Shown piece by piece: positions 7,828 through 19,200 of a DNA stretch of 33,406 bases. The DNA is taken from assembly GCA_016190375.1 (NCBI GenBank), contig JACPQR010000179.1:1-33406 (forward strand). The letters run 5' to 3'. Positions within the stretch are counted from its first letter, which is position 1, and every line of letters begins with the position of its first letter. Source of the DNA: Deltaproteobacteria bacterium. GTDB taxonomy: Bacteria > Myxococcota_A > Polyangia > JACPQR01. Under the pieces are notes generated by a model. The model did no database searches, had not been told where the DNA came from, and saw nothing but the letters and a program-made list of their open reading frames with translations. The translations under genes were made by a program, and so were the position numbers.

Positions 7828-10145
7828 TGGCTGAAAAAGCGCTCCTCATCGTCGAGTCGCCGGCGAAGGCGAAGACGATCAAGAAGTACCTGGGACGGAA
7901 CTTCGTGGTGAAGGCCTCGGTGGGCCACATCATGGATCTGCCCAAGTCCAAGATCGGGGTCGCCGTCGACCAGGGCTTCAAGCCCGAGTACGTGGTCATC
8001 AACGGCAAGCAGAAGGTGCTCGCCGAGCTCAAGAAGGCCGCGAAGGACGTCGATCACGTCTACCTGGCTCCCGATCCGGATCGCGAGGGCGAGGCGATTG
8101 CCTGGCACATCGCGCAGCAGATCAAGAAGTCGAACCCGAACATATCGAGGGTCCTGTTCAACGAGATCACGAAGAAGGGCGTCCAGCAGGGCCTCGCCAA
8201 TCCGCACGACATCGACCAGAAGAAGTTCCACTCGCAGCAGTCGCGCCGGATCCTCGACCGCCTGGTCGGCTACGAGATCTCTCCGGTCCTCTGGAAGAAG
8301 ATCCGCCGCGGGCTCTCCGCGGGGCGCGTCCAGTCGGTCGCGGTACGGCTGATCGTCGAGCGAGAGCGCGAGATCCTTGCGTTCCGGCCCGAGGAGTACT
8401 GGCAGATCGAGGCCGAGGTCGCGGCCGATCGACCGCCGGCGTTCACCGCGAGGCTCTGGCGGCACCTCGGCAACAAGATCGAGGTGGCGACGGGCGACCA
8501 CGCGGCGCGGATCGTCGGCGCCATCCGCGCCGCGCGCCTGCACGTCGCCGAGATCGAGAAGAAGGAGCGCCGGCGCAGCCCTCCGCCGCCCTACACCACG
8601 AGCCGGCTGCAGCAGGACGCGTCGAGCCGCTACTCGATGACGGCCAAGCGCACGATGCAGATCGCCCAGCAGCTCTACGAGGGCGTCGACCTCGGCGAGG
8701 AGGGCTCGGTCGGGCTCATCACCTACATGCGCACGGACTCGGTGCGTCTGTCCGAGGACGCGGTCGCAGAGGTGAGGGGCTACATCGAGGAGCGGTGGGG
8801 CGCCGCGGCGCTCCCTCCCAAGCCCGCGGTCTACAAGAGCAAGAAGTCCGCGCAGGATGCCCACGAGGCCATCCGTCCCACGTCGACGGCGTTCCCGCCG
8901 CAGCGGGTCGCCCAGCACCTCACGAACGAGCAGCTCCGGATCTACACGATGATCTGGAACCGCTTCGTGGCGTGTCAGATGGCCCAGGCCGTCTACGATG
9001 CCACCAGCGTCGACATCCAGGCGGGCGAGTACACCCTGCGCGCGAACGGGTCGGTCCTCAAGGTGCCCGGCTGGCTCGCGGTGTACGGCGCGGGCGGCGC
9101 TTCCACCACCGGAGACGAGGAGGACGACGTCGCCAGCGGGGCCGGCGGGCTCCCCGATCTCGCGAAGGGCGAGGCGCTGCGGCTGACGGGTGCCGGCGCG
9201 AAGGCGGAGCAGAAGTTCACGCAACCGCCACCCCGGTTCACCGAGGGAATGCTCGTCAAGGAGATGGAGGAGCGCGGGATCGGTCGCCCGAGCACCTACG
9301 CCTCGATCCTGTCCACGATCATCGGGCGCGACTACGTCGAGAAGGTCGAGGGCAAGCTCGTCCCTACCGAGCTCGGGGCGCTCGTGACCGACAAGCTCGT
9401 GCGGCACTTCCCGAAGATCCTGGACGTCGAGTTCACCGCGCAGATGGAGGAGTCGCTGGACCTGGTCGAGGACGGCTCGGTCGACTGGGCCCTTCTGCTC
9501 GCGACCTTCTACGAGCCCTTCCACGTCACGGTGGAGAAGGCGCTCGTCGAGATGGACGACGTCAAGACGATCGAGACGCCCACCGACAACCTCTGTCCGA
9601 AGTGCGGCAAGCCGATGGTCATCAAGTGGGGCCGCCACGGGAGCTTCCTGGCCTGCACCGGATACCCGGCTTGCCGGACGACGGCCGAGATCAAGCGGGG
9701 GCTCGACGGCAAGATCGAGATCGTTCCTCCGCGCGAGTACCACATCGACTGCGAGACTTGCGGCAAGCCGATGGCGCTCAAGCGCGGACGCTTCGGAGAG
9801 TTCCTCGCGTGCACGGGCTACCCGGAGTGCAAGGGCACTCGCCCCATCCCGCTCGACGTCCCTTGCCCGAAGTGCGGGGGTGATCTGGCGGCACGCAAGT
9901 CGAAGAAGGGAAAGACCTTCTACGGGTGCCTGAACTTCCAGAAGACGGGCTGCGACTTCCTCCTGTGGGAGATGCCGGTGCCCAACCGATGCCCCGAGTG
10001 CGAAGCGACCTTCCTCGTCAAGACCGGCAGGGGGCGCGGCGCCGGGCTCAAGTGCGCCACGCCCGGGTGCGGCTACACGACGCGTGAGAAGGAAGAGGGC
10101 GAGCCCGTCGCCGAGACCACCGGCGAGTCGGCGGCCATCGCGTAG
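7827..10145 (+). CDS. topA: DNA topoisomerase I (type IA)
   Basis: 772-residue type IA topoisomerase that relaxes negative supercoils. An N-terminal Toprim domain (LLIVESPAKAKTIKKYLG and the metal-binding APDPDREGEAIAWHI near residue 81) is followed by the gate domains. The active-site tyrosine is Y300 in GLITYMRTDSVRLSE. Further family motifs are HEAIRPTS and GIGRPSTYASI. The C-terminal end carries four zinc-ribbon modules starting near residues 590, 642, 680 and 722 (CPKCGK, CETCGK, CPKCGG, CPECEA, each with a second Cys pair or CxnC). Length and layout are normal. It is translationally coupled to dprA by a one-base TGATG overlap, as in the dprA-topA pair of many bacteria. Confidence 0.98.
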   Translation: MAEKALLIVESPAKAKTIKKYLGRNFVVKASVGHIMDLPKSKIGVAVDQGFKPEYVVINGKQKVLAELKKAAKDVDHVYLAPDPDREGEAIAWHIAQQIKKSNPNISRVLFNEITKKGVQQGLANPHDIDQKKFHSQQSRRILDRLVGYEISPVLWKKIRRGLSAGRVQSVAVRLIVEREREILAFRPEEYWQIEAEVAADRPPAFTARLWRHLGNKIEVATGDHAARIVGAIRAARLHVAEIEKKERRRSPPPPYTTSRLQQDASSRYSMTAKRTMQIAQQLYEGVDLGEEGSVGLITYMRTDSVRLSEDAVAEVRGYIEERWGAAALPPKPAVYKSKKSAQDAHEAIRPTSTAFPPQRVAQHLTNEQLRIYTMIWNRFVACQMAQAVYDATSVDIQAGEYTLRANGSVLKVPGWLAVYGAGGASTTGDEEDDVASGAGGLPDLAKGEALRLTGAGAKAEQKFTQPPPRFTEGMLVKEMEERGIGRPSTYASILSTIIGRDYVEKVEGKLVPTELGALVTDKLVRHFPKILDVEFTAQMEESLDLVEDGSVDWALLLATFYEPFHVTVEKALVEMDDVKTIETPTDNLCPKCGKPMVIKWGRHGSFLACTGYPACRTTAEIKRGLDGKIEIVPPREYHIDCETCGKPMALKRGRFGEFLACTGYPECKGTRPIPLDVPCPKCGGDLAARKSKKGKTFYGCLNFQKTGCDFLLWEMPVPNRCPECEATFLVKTGRGRGAGLKCATPGCGYTTREKEEGEPVAETTGESAAIA

Positions 10146-10175
10146 CCAGAGAGGCGGTACCGGCCCGTGTCGGGT

Positions 10176-10204
10176 TATACTGGCGCGGTCTCCCGTCGGA
10201 GGGG
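10176..10204 (+). promoter_or_regulatory. Putative -10 box and ribosome binding site for the Gly-Asp repeat lipoprotein
   Basis: TATACT at 10176-10181 is a good -10 candidate in a GC-rich background; no convincing -35 box is visible. GGAGGGG at 10198-10204 lies just before TTG 10207 and is the best Shine-Dalgarno match here, which is why TTG was chosen as the start codon. No in-frame ATG or GTG lies between the topA stop and the signal peptide. Confidence 0.45.
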
Positions 10205-10206
10205 CC

Positions 10207-11946
<1,740 letters not shown>

Positions 11947-11983
11947 TTCGAAGTAACTTCTTTCCCGCCGGTGTGGCCGAGGG

Positions 11984-11989
11984 TATGAT
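11984..11989 (+). promoter_or_regulatory. Candidate -10 box before the Ser/Thr kinase
   Basis: TATGAT lies 11 bases upstream of the kinase ATG at 12001, predicting a leader of only about 4-5 bases. No good -35 hexamer or Shine-Dalgarno is seen in this 54-base gap. Confidence 0.4.
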
Positions 11990-12000
11990 CCCCTGGGGTC

Positions 12001-13602
12001 ATGTCCGTCGAGACCTTGCCAGCTCGTGGCCCAGCGGCTACCACGGTCGCTGACGACCAGACCATGCTCGGGCAGGAGCTGTCCGCCGACGAGATCGTCG
12101 GCGGCGAGGGCGCCGACCTCGCACCGGGGACGAAGGTCGGCGAGTACGAGATAGAGCGGAAGGTCGGTGCCGGCGGCTGCGGGGTCGTCTACCTCGCGAG
12201 GCACCCGCTCATCGGCAAGCGCGCCGCCGTCAAGGTCCTCGCTCCGGCGCGAGCCGCGGATCCCGTTCAGGTGGACCGCTTCCTGCTCGAGGCGCGCTCC
12301 GTCAACGCGATCGGCCACAGGAACATCGTCGACATCTTCGCGTTTGGAAAGCTACCGGACGGGCGCACCTACCTCGTCATGGAGTTCCTCGAGGGCGAGG
12401 ACCTGGGAAAGCACCTCGAGAAGGTCGGCCGGCTCGCGCCGGAGGAGGTCGTGCCCATCCTCTCACAGCTCGCCCGGGGCCTCGCGGCAGCGCACGCCAA
12501 GGGCTTCGTCCACCGCGACCTGAAGCCCGAGAACGTCTTCGTCACGACCCAGGACGGGCAGCCGCAGGTAAAGCTCCTGGACTTCGGGCTGACGAAGCTC
12601 GCTGACGCGACGGAGGCGACCCGGAAGACGCGAAAGGGCGTCGTGATGGGGACGCCCCAGTACATGTCACCCGAGCAAGCGCGCGGTCGCGACGTCGACC
12701 ACCGCACCGACATCTACTCGCTGGGCGTGGTCCTGTACGAATGCCTGACGGGCAGGCTGCCGTTCGACTCCAACTCCGACGTCGACATCCTCATCCGTCA
12801 CGCCTGCGAGGCACCGCAGCCGCCTTCGCTGATCGCGCCGCTCCCCGCCGGGATCGACAGGATCGTCCTCAAGTGCCTCGAGAAGGACTCGGCCCGGAGG
12901 TACGCCAGCGCGACGGACGTCGCGGTGGACCTCGAGCGCACGCTCGGTCTGCCGGTCGTCTCGGACCGCGCGAGCAGTCCGCCGATCGCTGCTCCCATCG
13001 TGATCGAGGTCGACCGGCGGCCGATCCACGAGACGATCTCCTCCGAGCCGGATGGGGGGCGCGTCTCGGTCTCGGCGCTCGCCACCGACCGGCGCAAGAT
13101 CGGCGTTGCGGCGCTTCTGGGCCTGGCAATCCTGGGCGTCCTCCTGCTCATCGGTGGGCTGCTCCTGTCCACCAACTCGACGGAGGCGCAGAGCGTCGTC
13201 GCCGCCACGGTCCCGACACTGCCGTCGAGCCCGCCGGTGAGCCCGCCGACCGTGACGCCAGGCGCGCCGCCGCGCGCCGCCGAGCTTCCGGCGCCTCCGC
13301 TCGTCGGTCAGCTCGCGATCGCGGTGAAGCTCCGCGGCGCGCGCGTCAGCGTCGACGGCGTCGACGTCCCCGTCCTGCGCGGAGTGGCGAGTGTCGCCGA
13401 CCTGAGGGCCGGCGAGGAGCACGTGGTTCGCGTCGCGGCGCCTGGCCACGAGCCATACGAGCGCTCGGTCCGGATCGGCGCCGGGCAGACCTCGAGCGTC
13501 GAGCCCGACCTCGAGCCCGCCCGCGAGAAGGCCGCGCGTCCGCCGCACCGCGGACCGGGAGCGGGATCCGACCGCGACGGGATCGTCAATCCCTGGGAAT
13601 GA
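12001..13602 (+). CDS. Membrane Ser/Thr protein kinase with PEGA-like C-terminal domain
   Basis: 533-residue Hanks-type kinase. The catalytic domain (about 49-315) has the glycine loop VGAGGCGVVYLA, K78 in AAVKVL, E97, the catalytic loop HRDLKPENVF (D173), DFG (D194) and MGTPQYMSPEQARGRDVDHR with the APE-like SPE, so it should be active. A transmembrane helix lies at about 367-389 (IGVAALLGLAILGVLLLIGG). The outer part is a Pro-rich linker followed by a PEGA-like beta domain (about 436-505; VSVDGVDVPVLRGVASV). The kinase domain is therefore cytoplasmic and the C-terminal domain outside. It overlaps the downstream TPR gene by 4 nt (ATGA), suggesting that the two work together; the partner or substrate is unknown. 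Confidence 0.95.
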   Translation: MSVETLPARGPAATTVADDQTMLGQELSADEIVGGEGADLAPGTKVGEYEIERKVGAGGCGVVYLARHPLIGKRAAVKVLAPARAADPVQVDRFLLEARSVNAIGHRNIVDIFAFGKLPDGRTYLVMEFLEGEDLGKHLEKVGRLAPEEVVPILSQLARGLAAAHAKGFVHRDLKPENVFVTTQDGQPQVKLLDFGLTKLADATEATRKTRKGVVMGTPQYMSPEQARGRDVDHRTDIYSLGVVLYECLTGRLPFDSNSDVDILIRHACEAPQPPSLIAPLPAGIDRIVLKCLEKDSARRYASATDVAVDLERTLGLPVVSDRASSPPIAAPIVIEVDRRPIHETISSEPDGGRVSVSALATDRRKIGVAALLGLAILGVLLLIGGLLLSTNSTEAQSVVAATVPTLPSSPPVSPPTVTPGAPPRAAELPAPPLVGQLAIAVKLRGARVSVDGVDVPVLRGVASVADLRAGEEHVVRVAAPGHEPYERSVRIGAGQTSSVEPDLEPAREKAARPPHRGPGAGSDRDGIVNPWE

Positions 13603-14255
13603 GTCGAGGATTCGCCGCACTCGCAGTGGCTGTGGGGCTGTCGTTGCCCGTGGCGGCGTCCTCGCAGGAGCAGTCCGGGGAGCCGTCGGCCGAGGCCCGC
13701 GCGGCCTTCGACGAGGGACGAACCGCGTTCCGGCTGGGCCACTACGACGAGGCGATCCGCCAGTTCGAGCTGGCCTATCGCCTCTCGCATGCTCGCAAGC
13801 TCCTCTACAACATCGCGCAGTCCTACCGGCGCAACTTCGAGGTCGAGGGGGACGTCGCCGACCTGAGGCGCGCGAGGGAGCTCTATCGGTCCTACTTGCG
13901 CGAGGACCCGCAATCGCCTGAGCGCGCCGAGGTCGAGGGCATGCTCGGGGAGATCGAAGAGCGCCTGGCCGCCTTGCCCCCCGAGCCGCGCGAGTCGCCT
14001 CCCGAGGTCCACCCGTCGCCCGTGATCGCGCCCGTCCAGGTCGCCGAGGACGGCACCCGGCATCCAGTGGTCGTCACGCCGACTCCGCCGAGCCGCGAGC
14101 CGTCTGCCCCGTCGCGAGGTGGAGCTCTGGGCCGCTGGTGGTTCTGGACCATCGCCGGGGCGGTCGTGGTCGGCGCCGCTGCCGTGACCGTGCTGGCGGT
14201 GAGCGCCGAGCCCGATGCGCCGAGCGCGGGTCTCGCGACGGTCGACTTCCGCTGA
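13599..14255 (+). CDS. TPR protein with C-terminal membrane anchor
   Basis: 218-residue protein, ATG 13599 overlapping the kinase stop (ATGA). A signal peptide (GFAALAVAVGLSLPVAASSQ) is followed by TPR-like helices at about 30-125 (AFDEGRTAFRLGHYDEAIRQ, KLLYNIAQSYRRN, LYRSYLREDPQSPERAEVEG). A Pro-rich linker then leads to a transmembrane helix near the C-terminus (WFWTIAGAVVVGAAAVTVLA). The tail is short and ends GLATVDFR. A similar layout and tail occur in the gene at 27501, which also lies beside a kinase. With both a signal peptide and a C-terminal helix, the TPR part should be periplasmic. Function unknown; it is probably a scaffold for the neighbouring kinase or an envelope complex. Confidence 0.87.
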   Translation: MSRGFAALAVAVGLSLPVAASSQEQSGEPSAEARAAFDEGRTAFRLGHYDEAIRQFELAYRLSHARKLLYNIAQSYRRNFEVEGDVADLRRARELYRSYLREDPQSPERAEVEGMLGEIEERLAALPPEPRESPPEVHPSPVIAPVQVAEDGTRHPVVVTPTPPSREPSAPSRGGALGRWWFWTIAGAVVVGAAAVTVLAVSAEPDAPSAGLATVDFR

Positions 14256-14268
14256 TACGCTCGGGCCA

Positions 14269-15885
14269 ATGCGTGCGCTCCTCGCGTCCTGTGTGATCGT
14301 GTGCGTGGCGCCGGACGCGTTCGCCGGCGAAGAGGTCCTCGTCTTCGACGGCGAGGTGCCCACGGACGACGATTCGCGTTTCTTCCAGATCCCCTTCGAG
14401 GTCCCGGCGGGCGTGGTGGAGATCGAGGTGCGGCATGACGACCTGTCCGAGGCGAACATCCTCGATTGGGGCCTGTTCGACCCCGTGCGTTTCCGCGGCT
14501 GGGGCGGCGGAAACGTAGAGCCGGCGGTGGTCGGGATCGACGCTGCGTCGCGAAGCTACCTGCCGGGCCCCCTTCCGGCGGGGACGTGGAGGGTGCGCGT
14601 GGGCGAGGCGAAGATCGACGAGGAGCCGGCGCGCTACCACGTCGAGGTGATCCTGCGGGACGAGCCGACCCTGAAGCCGCAGCCCGAGCGCACGCCGTAC
14701 TCGCCGGCCCTGCCGCTCGCGTCCGGCGGGCGCTGGTGGGCGGGCGACCTGCACGTGCACTCGCGAGAGAGCGGCGACGCTCGGCCCACGCTGGAAGAGA
14801 TCGCCGTGCTCGCTCGCGAGCGCGGCCTGGACTTCGTCGAGCTGTCCGACCACAACACGACCTCGCAGCTAGACTTCATCGCGGACGCGCAGGCGCGTCA
14901 TCCCGACCTTCTCTTCCTGCCGGGCGTGGAGTACACGACCTATGCGGGCCACGCGAACGGGATCGGCGCGACCCAGTGGGTCGAGCACGAGATCGACTTC
15001 CCCGAGGGCGACATCCAGGCCGCCGCGGCGGCGTTCGCGGAGCAGGGCGCGGTGTTCTCCATGAACCACCCCACGCTCGACCTCTTCGACCTGTGCATCG
15101 GCTGCGCGTGGCGGTGGGGCCTCGATCCCGCGAGGATCGACGCGATGGAGATCACGACCGGCGGATGGAGCGAGTCGGGGTGGCTCCTTGCGCCTCCCTC
15201 GATCGAGATGTGGGACGCTCTTTGCTCCGAGGGTCACCGCATCGTCCCGGTCGGCGGCAGCGACGACCACCGGGCGGGCCAGGACCTGAGCTCGTTCGGG
15301 AGCCCCATCGGCGACCCGACGACGATGGTCTGGGCCGAGGAGCTCTCCGTCGAGGCCATCGTCGAGGGCATCCGGAAGGGCCGCACCGTCGTCAAGCTCC
15401 AGGGCCCGGACGACCCGATGGTCGAGCTCTCCTCGAGCGTCCCGCCGGTGGACGGCACGATCACGGCGGCACGGACCACGTTCGAGATCGTGGCGACCGG
15501 TGGTGGAGACAGGCTGCTCGTCCAGCGAAACGGGCTGCAGATCGAGGGCGTGCAGATCGACGACGACCCGTTCGTGCACGAGATCGAGGTCGAGGCGCCC
15601 GCGAGCGGCGAGGACTTCTACCGCGCCGTGGCCGTCGTCGACGGCACGATCCGAACGGTCACGGCCAACCTCTGGCTGCGTACCGGCGGCGAGCCCGACC
15701 TGGACGGCGGCATGGAGCGCGACGCGGGCGCCGGGCCCGACGCGGCGCCGCCCGAGGAGGACGCCGGCGGCGGGGGCTGCTCGGTCGGCGCAGTGCAGGG
15801 CGCTCCGTCGAGCGCTCCTCCGGCGCTGTTCCTCGTCGCGTGCCTGATCGTTCGCCCGCGCAAGCGCGTGCTAGGATCCGGTTGA
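14269..15885 (+). CDS. Secreted PHP-domain metallohydrolase (CehA/McbA-like) with MYXO-CTERM
   Basis: 538-residue exported protein. A signal peptide (RALLASCVIVCVAPDAFAG) is followed by a beta-sandwich domain (about 22-130, resembling bacterial pre-peptidase domains) and a PHP-type metal hydrolase domain from about 155 to 400. Metal-ligand motifs seen are GDLHVHSRESGD (H162, H164), ELSDHNTTSQLDF (D194, H195), PGVEYTTYAGHANG, FSMNHPTLDLFD and VGGSDDHRAGQ. The family hydrolyses phosphoester or ester-type bonds; the substrate here is unknown. The C-terminus has GGGGCSVG (Cys504), a hydrophobic stretch and an Arg/Lys cluster (RPRKR), matching the MYXO-CTERM sorting signal. The ATG at 14269 is preceded by TGATACGCT, an extended -10-like motif. 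Its stop overlaps the next gene (TGATG). Confidence 0.91.
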   Translation: MRALLASCVIVCVAPDAFAGEEVLVFDGEVPTDDDSRFFQIPFEVPAGVVEIEVRHDDLSEANILDWGLFDPVRFRGWGGGNVEPAVVGIDAASRSYLPGPLPAGTWRVRVGEAKIDEEPARYHVEVILRDEPTLKPQPERTPYSPALPLASGGRWWAGDLHVHSRESGDARPTLEEIAVLARERGLDFVELSDHNTTSQLDFIADAQARHPDLLFLPGVEYTTYAGHANGIGATQWVEHEIDFPEGDIQAAAAAFAEQGAVFSMNHPTLDLFDLCIGCAWRWGLDPARIDAMEITTGGWSESGWLLAPPSIEMWDALCSEGHRIVPVGGSDDHRAGQDLSSFGSPIGDPTTMVWAEELSVEAIVEGIRKGRTVVKLQGPDDPMVELSSSVPPVDGTITAARTTFEIVATGGGDRLLVQRNGLQIEGVQIDDDPFVHEIEVEAPASGEDFYRAVAVVDGTIRTVTANLWLRTGGEPDLDGGMERDAGAGPDAAPPEEDAGGGGCSVGAVQGAPSSAPPALFLVACLIVRPRKRVLGSG

Positions 15886-16214
15886 TGGTCCGCCGCAACG
15901 GGGGCAAGGTCTCGAAGACGCTCCAGGTCCTCATCGAGATGAGGGACTCGCTCCACGAGATCAGGAGCGAGCTGGGCGAGCACCGCGTGATCCTCGAGGA
16001 GCACGGCCGCGTCCTCAAGGAGCACAGCCAGATCCTGATGGAGCACACCAGGATCCTCGTCCAGCATGCGGAGAGTCTCGGTGGACTCCTGAAGTCCGTC
16101 GATGGGCTCAACACGCGCATCGACAACATCCTGCTCGGCCCGCACCGCGACGAGCATCAGGATCTCAGACACCGGGTCGAGAAGATCGAGAGGCACCTCG
16201 GTCTCGACGAGTGA
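15885..16214 (+). CDS. Small coiled-coil protein with a histidine at every heptad
   Basis: 109-residue protein with no signal peptide. After a basic N-terminus the sequence is one long amphipathic helix (about 12-65). Five consecutive heptads each carry His at the same position (H33, H40, H47, H54, H61; for example EEHGRVLKEHSQILMEHTRI). More charged heptads with further His follow (PHRDEHQDLRHRVEKIERH). The underlying DNA is an imperfect 21-base tandem repeat. I do not recognise the family. The ATG overlaps the stop of the PHP gene (TGATG), so it is probably co-translated with it. The 3' end runs 50 bases into the convergent subtilase gene. Metal or haem binding is possible but untested. Confidence 0.78.
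   Translation: MVRRNGGKVSKTLQVLIEMRDSLHEIRSELGEHRVILEEHGRVLKEHSQILMEHTRILVQHAESLGGLLKSVDGLNTRIDNILLGPHRDEHQDLRHRVEKIERHLGLDE
15978..16082 (+). repeat. Five imperfect 21-base tandem repeats (His heptads)
   Basis: Five consecutive 21-base units beginning GAGCAC (last unit CAGCAT) encode x-E/Q-H heptads of the coiled-coil protein. The units differ at many third positions, so this is an old duplication kept by selection on the protein rather than a recent slippage. Confidence 0.8.
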
Positions 16215-19200
16215 CGAGCTCTCGGAGGCGACGCCGCCAGACGAGAGCGAGCACTGCAAGGACGAAGGGCCAACCCGACCGGGTCGGGTTCGAGGTGAGG
16301 CCGCACGAGCAGCCGCCGCCCGAGACGGCGACGCGCTCGTCCTCGACGGGAAGCGGGAGCGCGAGGGGAGTCGAGGCGCTGCCGGTGCGGGCAGGGTCGT
16401 GGCGGAACATCGGCCAGGCGGCGGCGATCGATCCGTCCCCCCGCACGAGCGGGCCGCTCTGGTCCCACACGTGGACGCGGCCGGACCGCGTCACGGCCAC
16501 GACCTCCAGCAGGCCGTCTCCGTCGAGGTCCCAGACGGCAGGGGACGCCGCGATCCAGTCCGCCAGGTGCTTCGGCCAGCCCGCGGGCTCGTCGCCGTCG
16601 CGATTGACCGCATGGAGCACCCGCCCGCTCGAACCGGCGAGGACCTCCGCCACTCCGTCGCCGTCGAGGTCGGCGATGGCCGGGTTGACCAGGAGAGAAT
16701 ATCCCTCCTGGGCTCGCGGGAACGCGCCCAGCCAGCCGCCGCTCGACGTCCACGCGCCCAGCATGAAGTTGCCGAAGCGCGCGAGTTGCGCCGACATGCC
16801 CATCAGCGGCGCGGCCACGTCGAGCGCTCCGTCGCCGTCGAGGTCGCCGAAGGAGGCGATCCCCGCGACCCACACGCCCGTGTCCGCCGGCACGTCGCTC
16901 GACGCGCCCCAGCCGCTGCCGCTCAGGCTCGCGAGCTCGTCTCCGCCCGCGCCGTACACCGTTCCCGTCCCGGTCAGGGCGCCCACGACGGTCTCGAGCG
17001 TGCCGTCGCCGTCCAGGTCGCCGAGGGAAGGCGCGCCGACGACGCCCGTGAAGAGGAGGAACCCGGGCAGCGCCTGCAGGGCCTGGGGCCGAACGGGCCA
17101 GCCGAGAACCGGCGACCCGTCGGAGTGCCACGCGTAGACGCGCCCCGTCTGCATGAGCCTCGGCCCGTACCCCTCGCCGGAGCCGAGGATCACCTCGAGC
17201 GTGCCATCCCCGTCGAGGTCACCCACCGCGGGCGAGGCCGACGTCCCCGCCGCTCGTGGTTCGGCGACCGTCTCGTCCAGCGCGACGACCGGCCATCCGT
17301 CGATGTCGACGCCCTGGGCCGTCAGGGCGTGCACCGGCCCGTCGTACGGAGCCGTCACGACCTCCTTGCGGCCGTCGCCGTCGAGGTCGGCGAGGACCGG
17401 GGTCGCGAGGATCATGTCACCCAGATCGATCGGCCAGCCCTCGAGCGGCGAGCCGTCCGCATGCCACGCGTGGAGCTGACCGGCGATGGTCCCGAGGACG
17501 ATCTCGGCGGAGCCGTCGCCGTCGAGGTCGCCCACCGCTGGGCTCGAGACGATGTCGGCCCCGCGTTCGTCGTCCGTCGCCACGGGCCAGCCCGGGAGCT
17601 CCCGGCCCGTGGGGCCGGACAGCAGATGCACCGAGCCGTCGGCGGCGCCGATGACGATCTCGGGCGTCGAGTCGCCGTCGACGTCCGCTATGGCGGGTGA
17701 GGCCGCGACACCGGCGCCGATCTCGCGCGGAAAGCCGGGGTGCGATCCGGTGTCGGCCCTCAGGAAGAAGGCCCGCCGAGCCTCACCGACTCGACCGGAG
17801 GCGTCGGTCGCATGGAGCCGCAGCGTGACCAGCCCGCCGTCCGGCAAGATGCGCGCGCCGGCGTCGAACCTCGGCGCAGGCGGCTCGAGGGTGGCGAGAT
17901 CCAACCGCGCGATGCTCGCGGCATCGCGCTCCGTGTCGCCCGCGGCGATCGCGGTCCAGTCGTCGGGCTCGGTCCCGGTGCCGACCTCGAGCTCCCACGA
18001 GACCGACTCGCTCCGGTCCGCGCGCACCGTCGCGGTGACGTCGAGGAGACCGTCGTCTGCAGGGTCGACGATCGCGTACCAGCCCGGAGCGTCGATCCGC
18101 GCCACCGGCGGGATGTCGCCGAGCTCGACGGCCCACACCGCGGACCCCGCGTCGACCCGGCCATAACCGGTCCACGGATCCCAGCCCTCGGCCGCGTCGT
18201 CGTCGCCTCCGTACAGGTCCTCGGCGCTGGCGCGGAGGATCTGGACGACCTCGTCGGGCGCGATCGGCGGATCGAGCTCCATTCGCCGGGTCCGGGCGAA
18301 GAGGAGCGCGGCCGTGGCCGAGACGTGGGGAGTCGCGCAGGAGGTGCCACCGCACTGAATGTAGGTGTCGCGAGGGGCCGGCGTCGTGACCTCGGACGGC
18401 GCGGAGAGGAAGACGTGAGGGCCGTAGTCGGAGTACGCCGCCCGCGACCTCCACTCGTCGCCCGGCGTCGTGGAGCGCTGCAAGGCGCCGATCGCCACGA
18501 CCTCGGGGCTCGAGGCCGGCAGGTTCGCGTGGAACATGTGCTCGTTTCCCGAGGCGGCGGCGGCAAAGACGCCCGCGGCGTGGGCGTGACGGAACGCGGC
18601 GTCGAGCGCCGGGGTCGACTGGATCGCGCCTATCGACATGTGGATCACGCTCGCACCGTGGGCGACGGCGTACTCGACGCCCGCCACGAGCCGGCTCGTC
18701 ATGATCATCGGCGCCCGCCCGACGCGGACGTAGAGGAGACGGCAGTCCGGGCAGGCGCCCGCGCCGCCCACGCCGTTGTCCGCGGAGGCGCCCGCGAGAC
18801 CGCCGACGAACGTCCCGTGGCCGTCGACGCCCGTGTCGGTCTCGTCGGCGTCGCCATCCTCGAAGTCCCATCCCGAGACGTTGTCCACGAAGCCGTCGCC
18901 ATCGTCGTCGATGCCGTCCTCGAAGGCCGCGCCGATGTCCGCCCGGTCGATGAAGCCGTTGCCGTTCGCGTCCGGCACCCGCGCCGCGTTCTCGGCGGCG
19001 CCGGCGTCGTCGACCGTGAGCACGCCGTCGCCGTCGGCGTCGACCAGGCCTTCGAGCTCGCCGGGGTTCAGAGCCAGCTTGCGGTAGACGTCCTCGTGGG
19101 TCGTGTCGACACCCGTGTCGAGCACGGCGATGATCGTCCCGCCGCCGGTCTCGAGCCGCCAGGCCTCGTCAGCGTGGATCGATCCGGGCCCCGAGAGGTT

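Noticed and set aside
15978..16082. Regularly spaced 21-base repeats as a possible CRISPR or iteron array
   Set aside because: The repeats are contiguous, in frame, and explain a coiled-coil heptad pattern. No replication genes are near.
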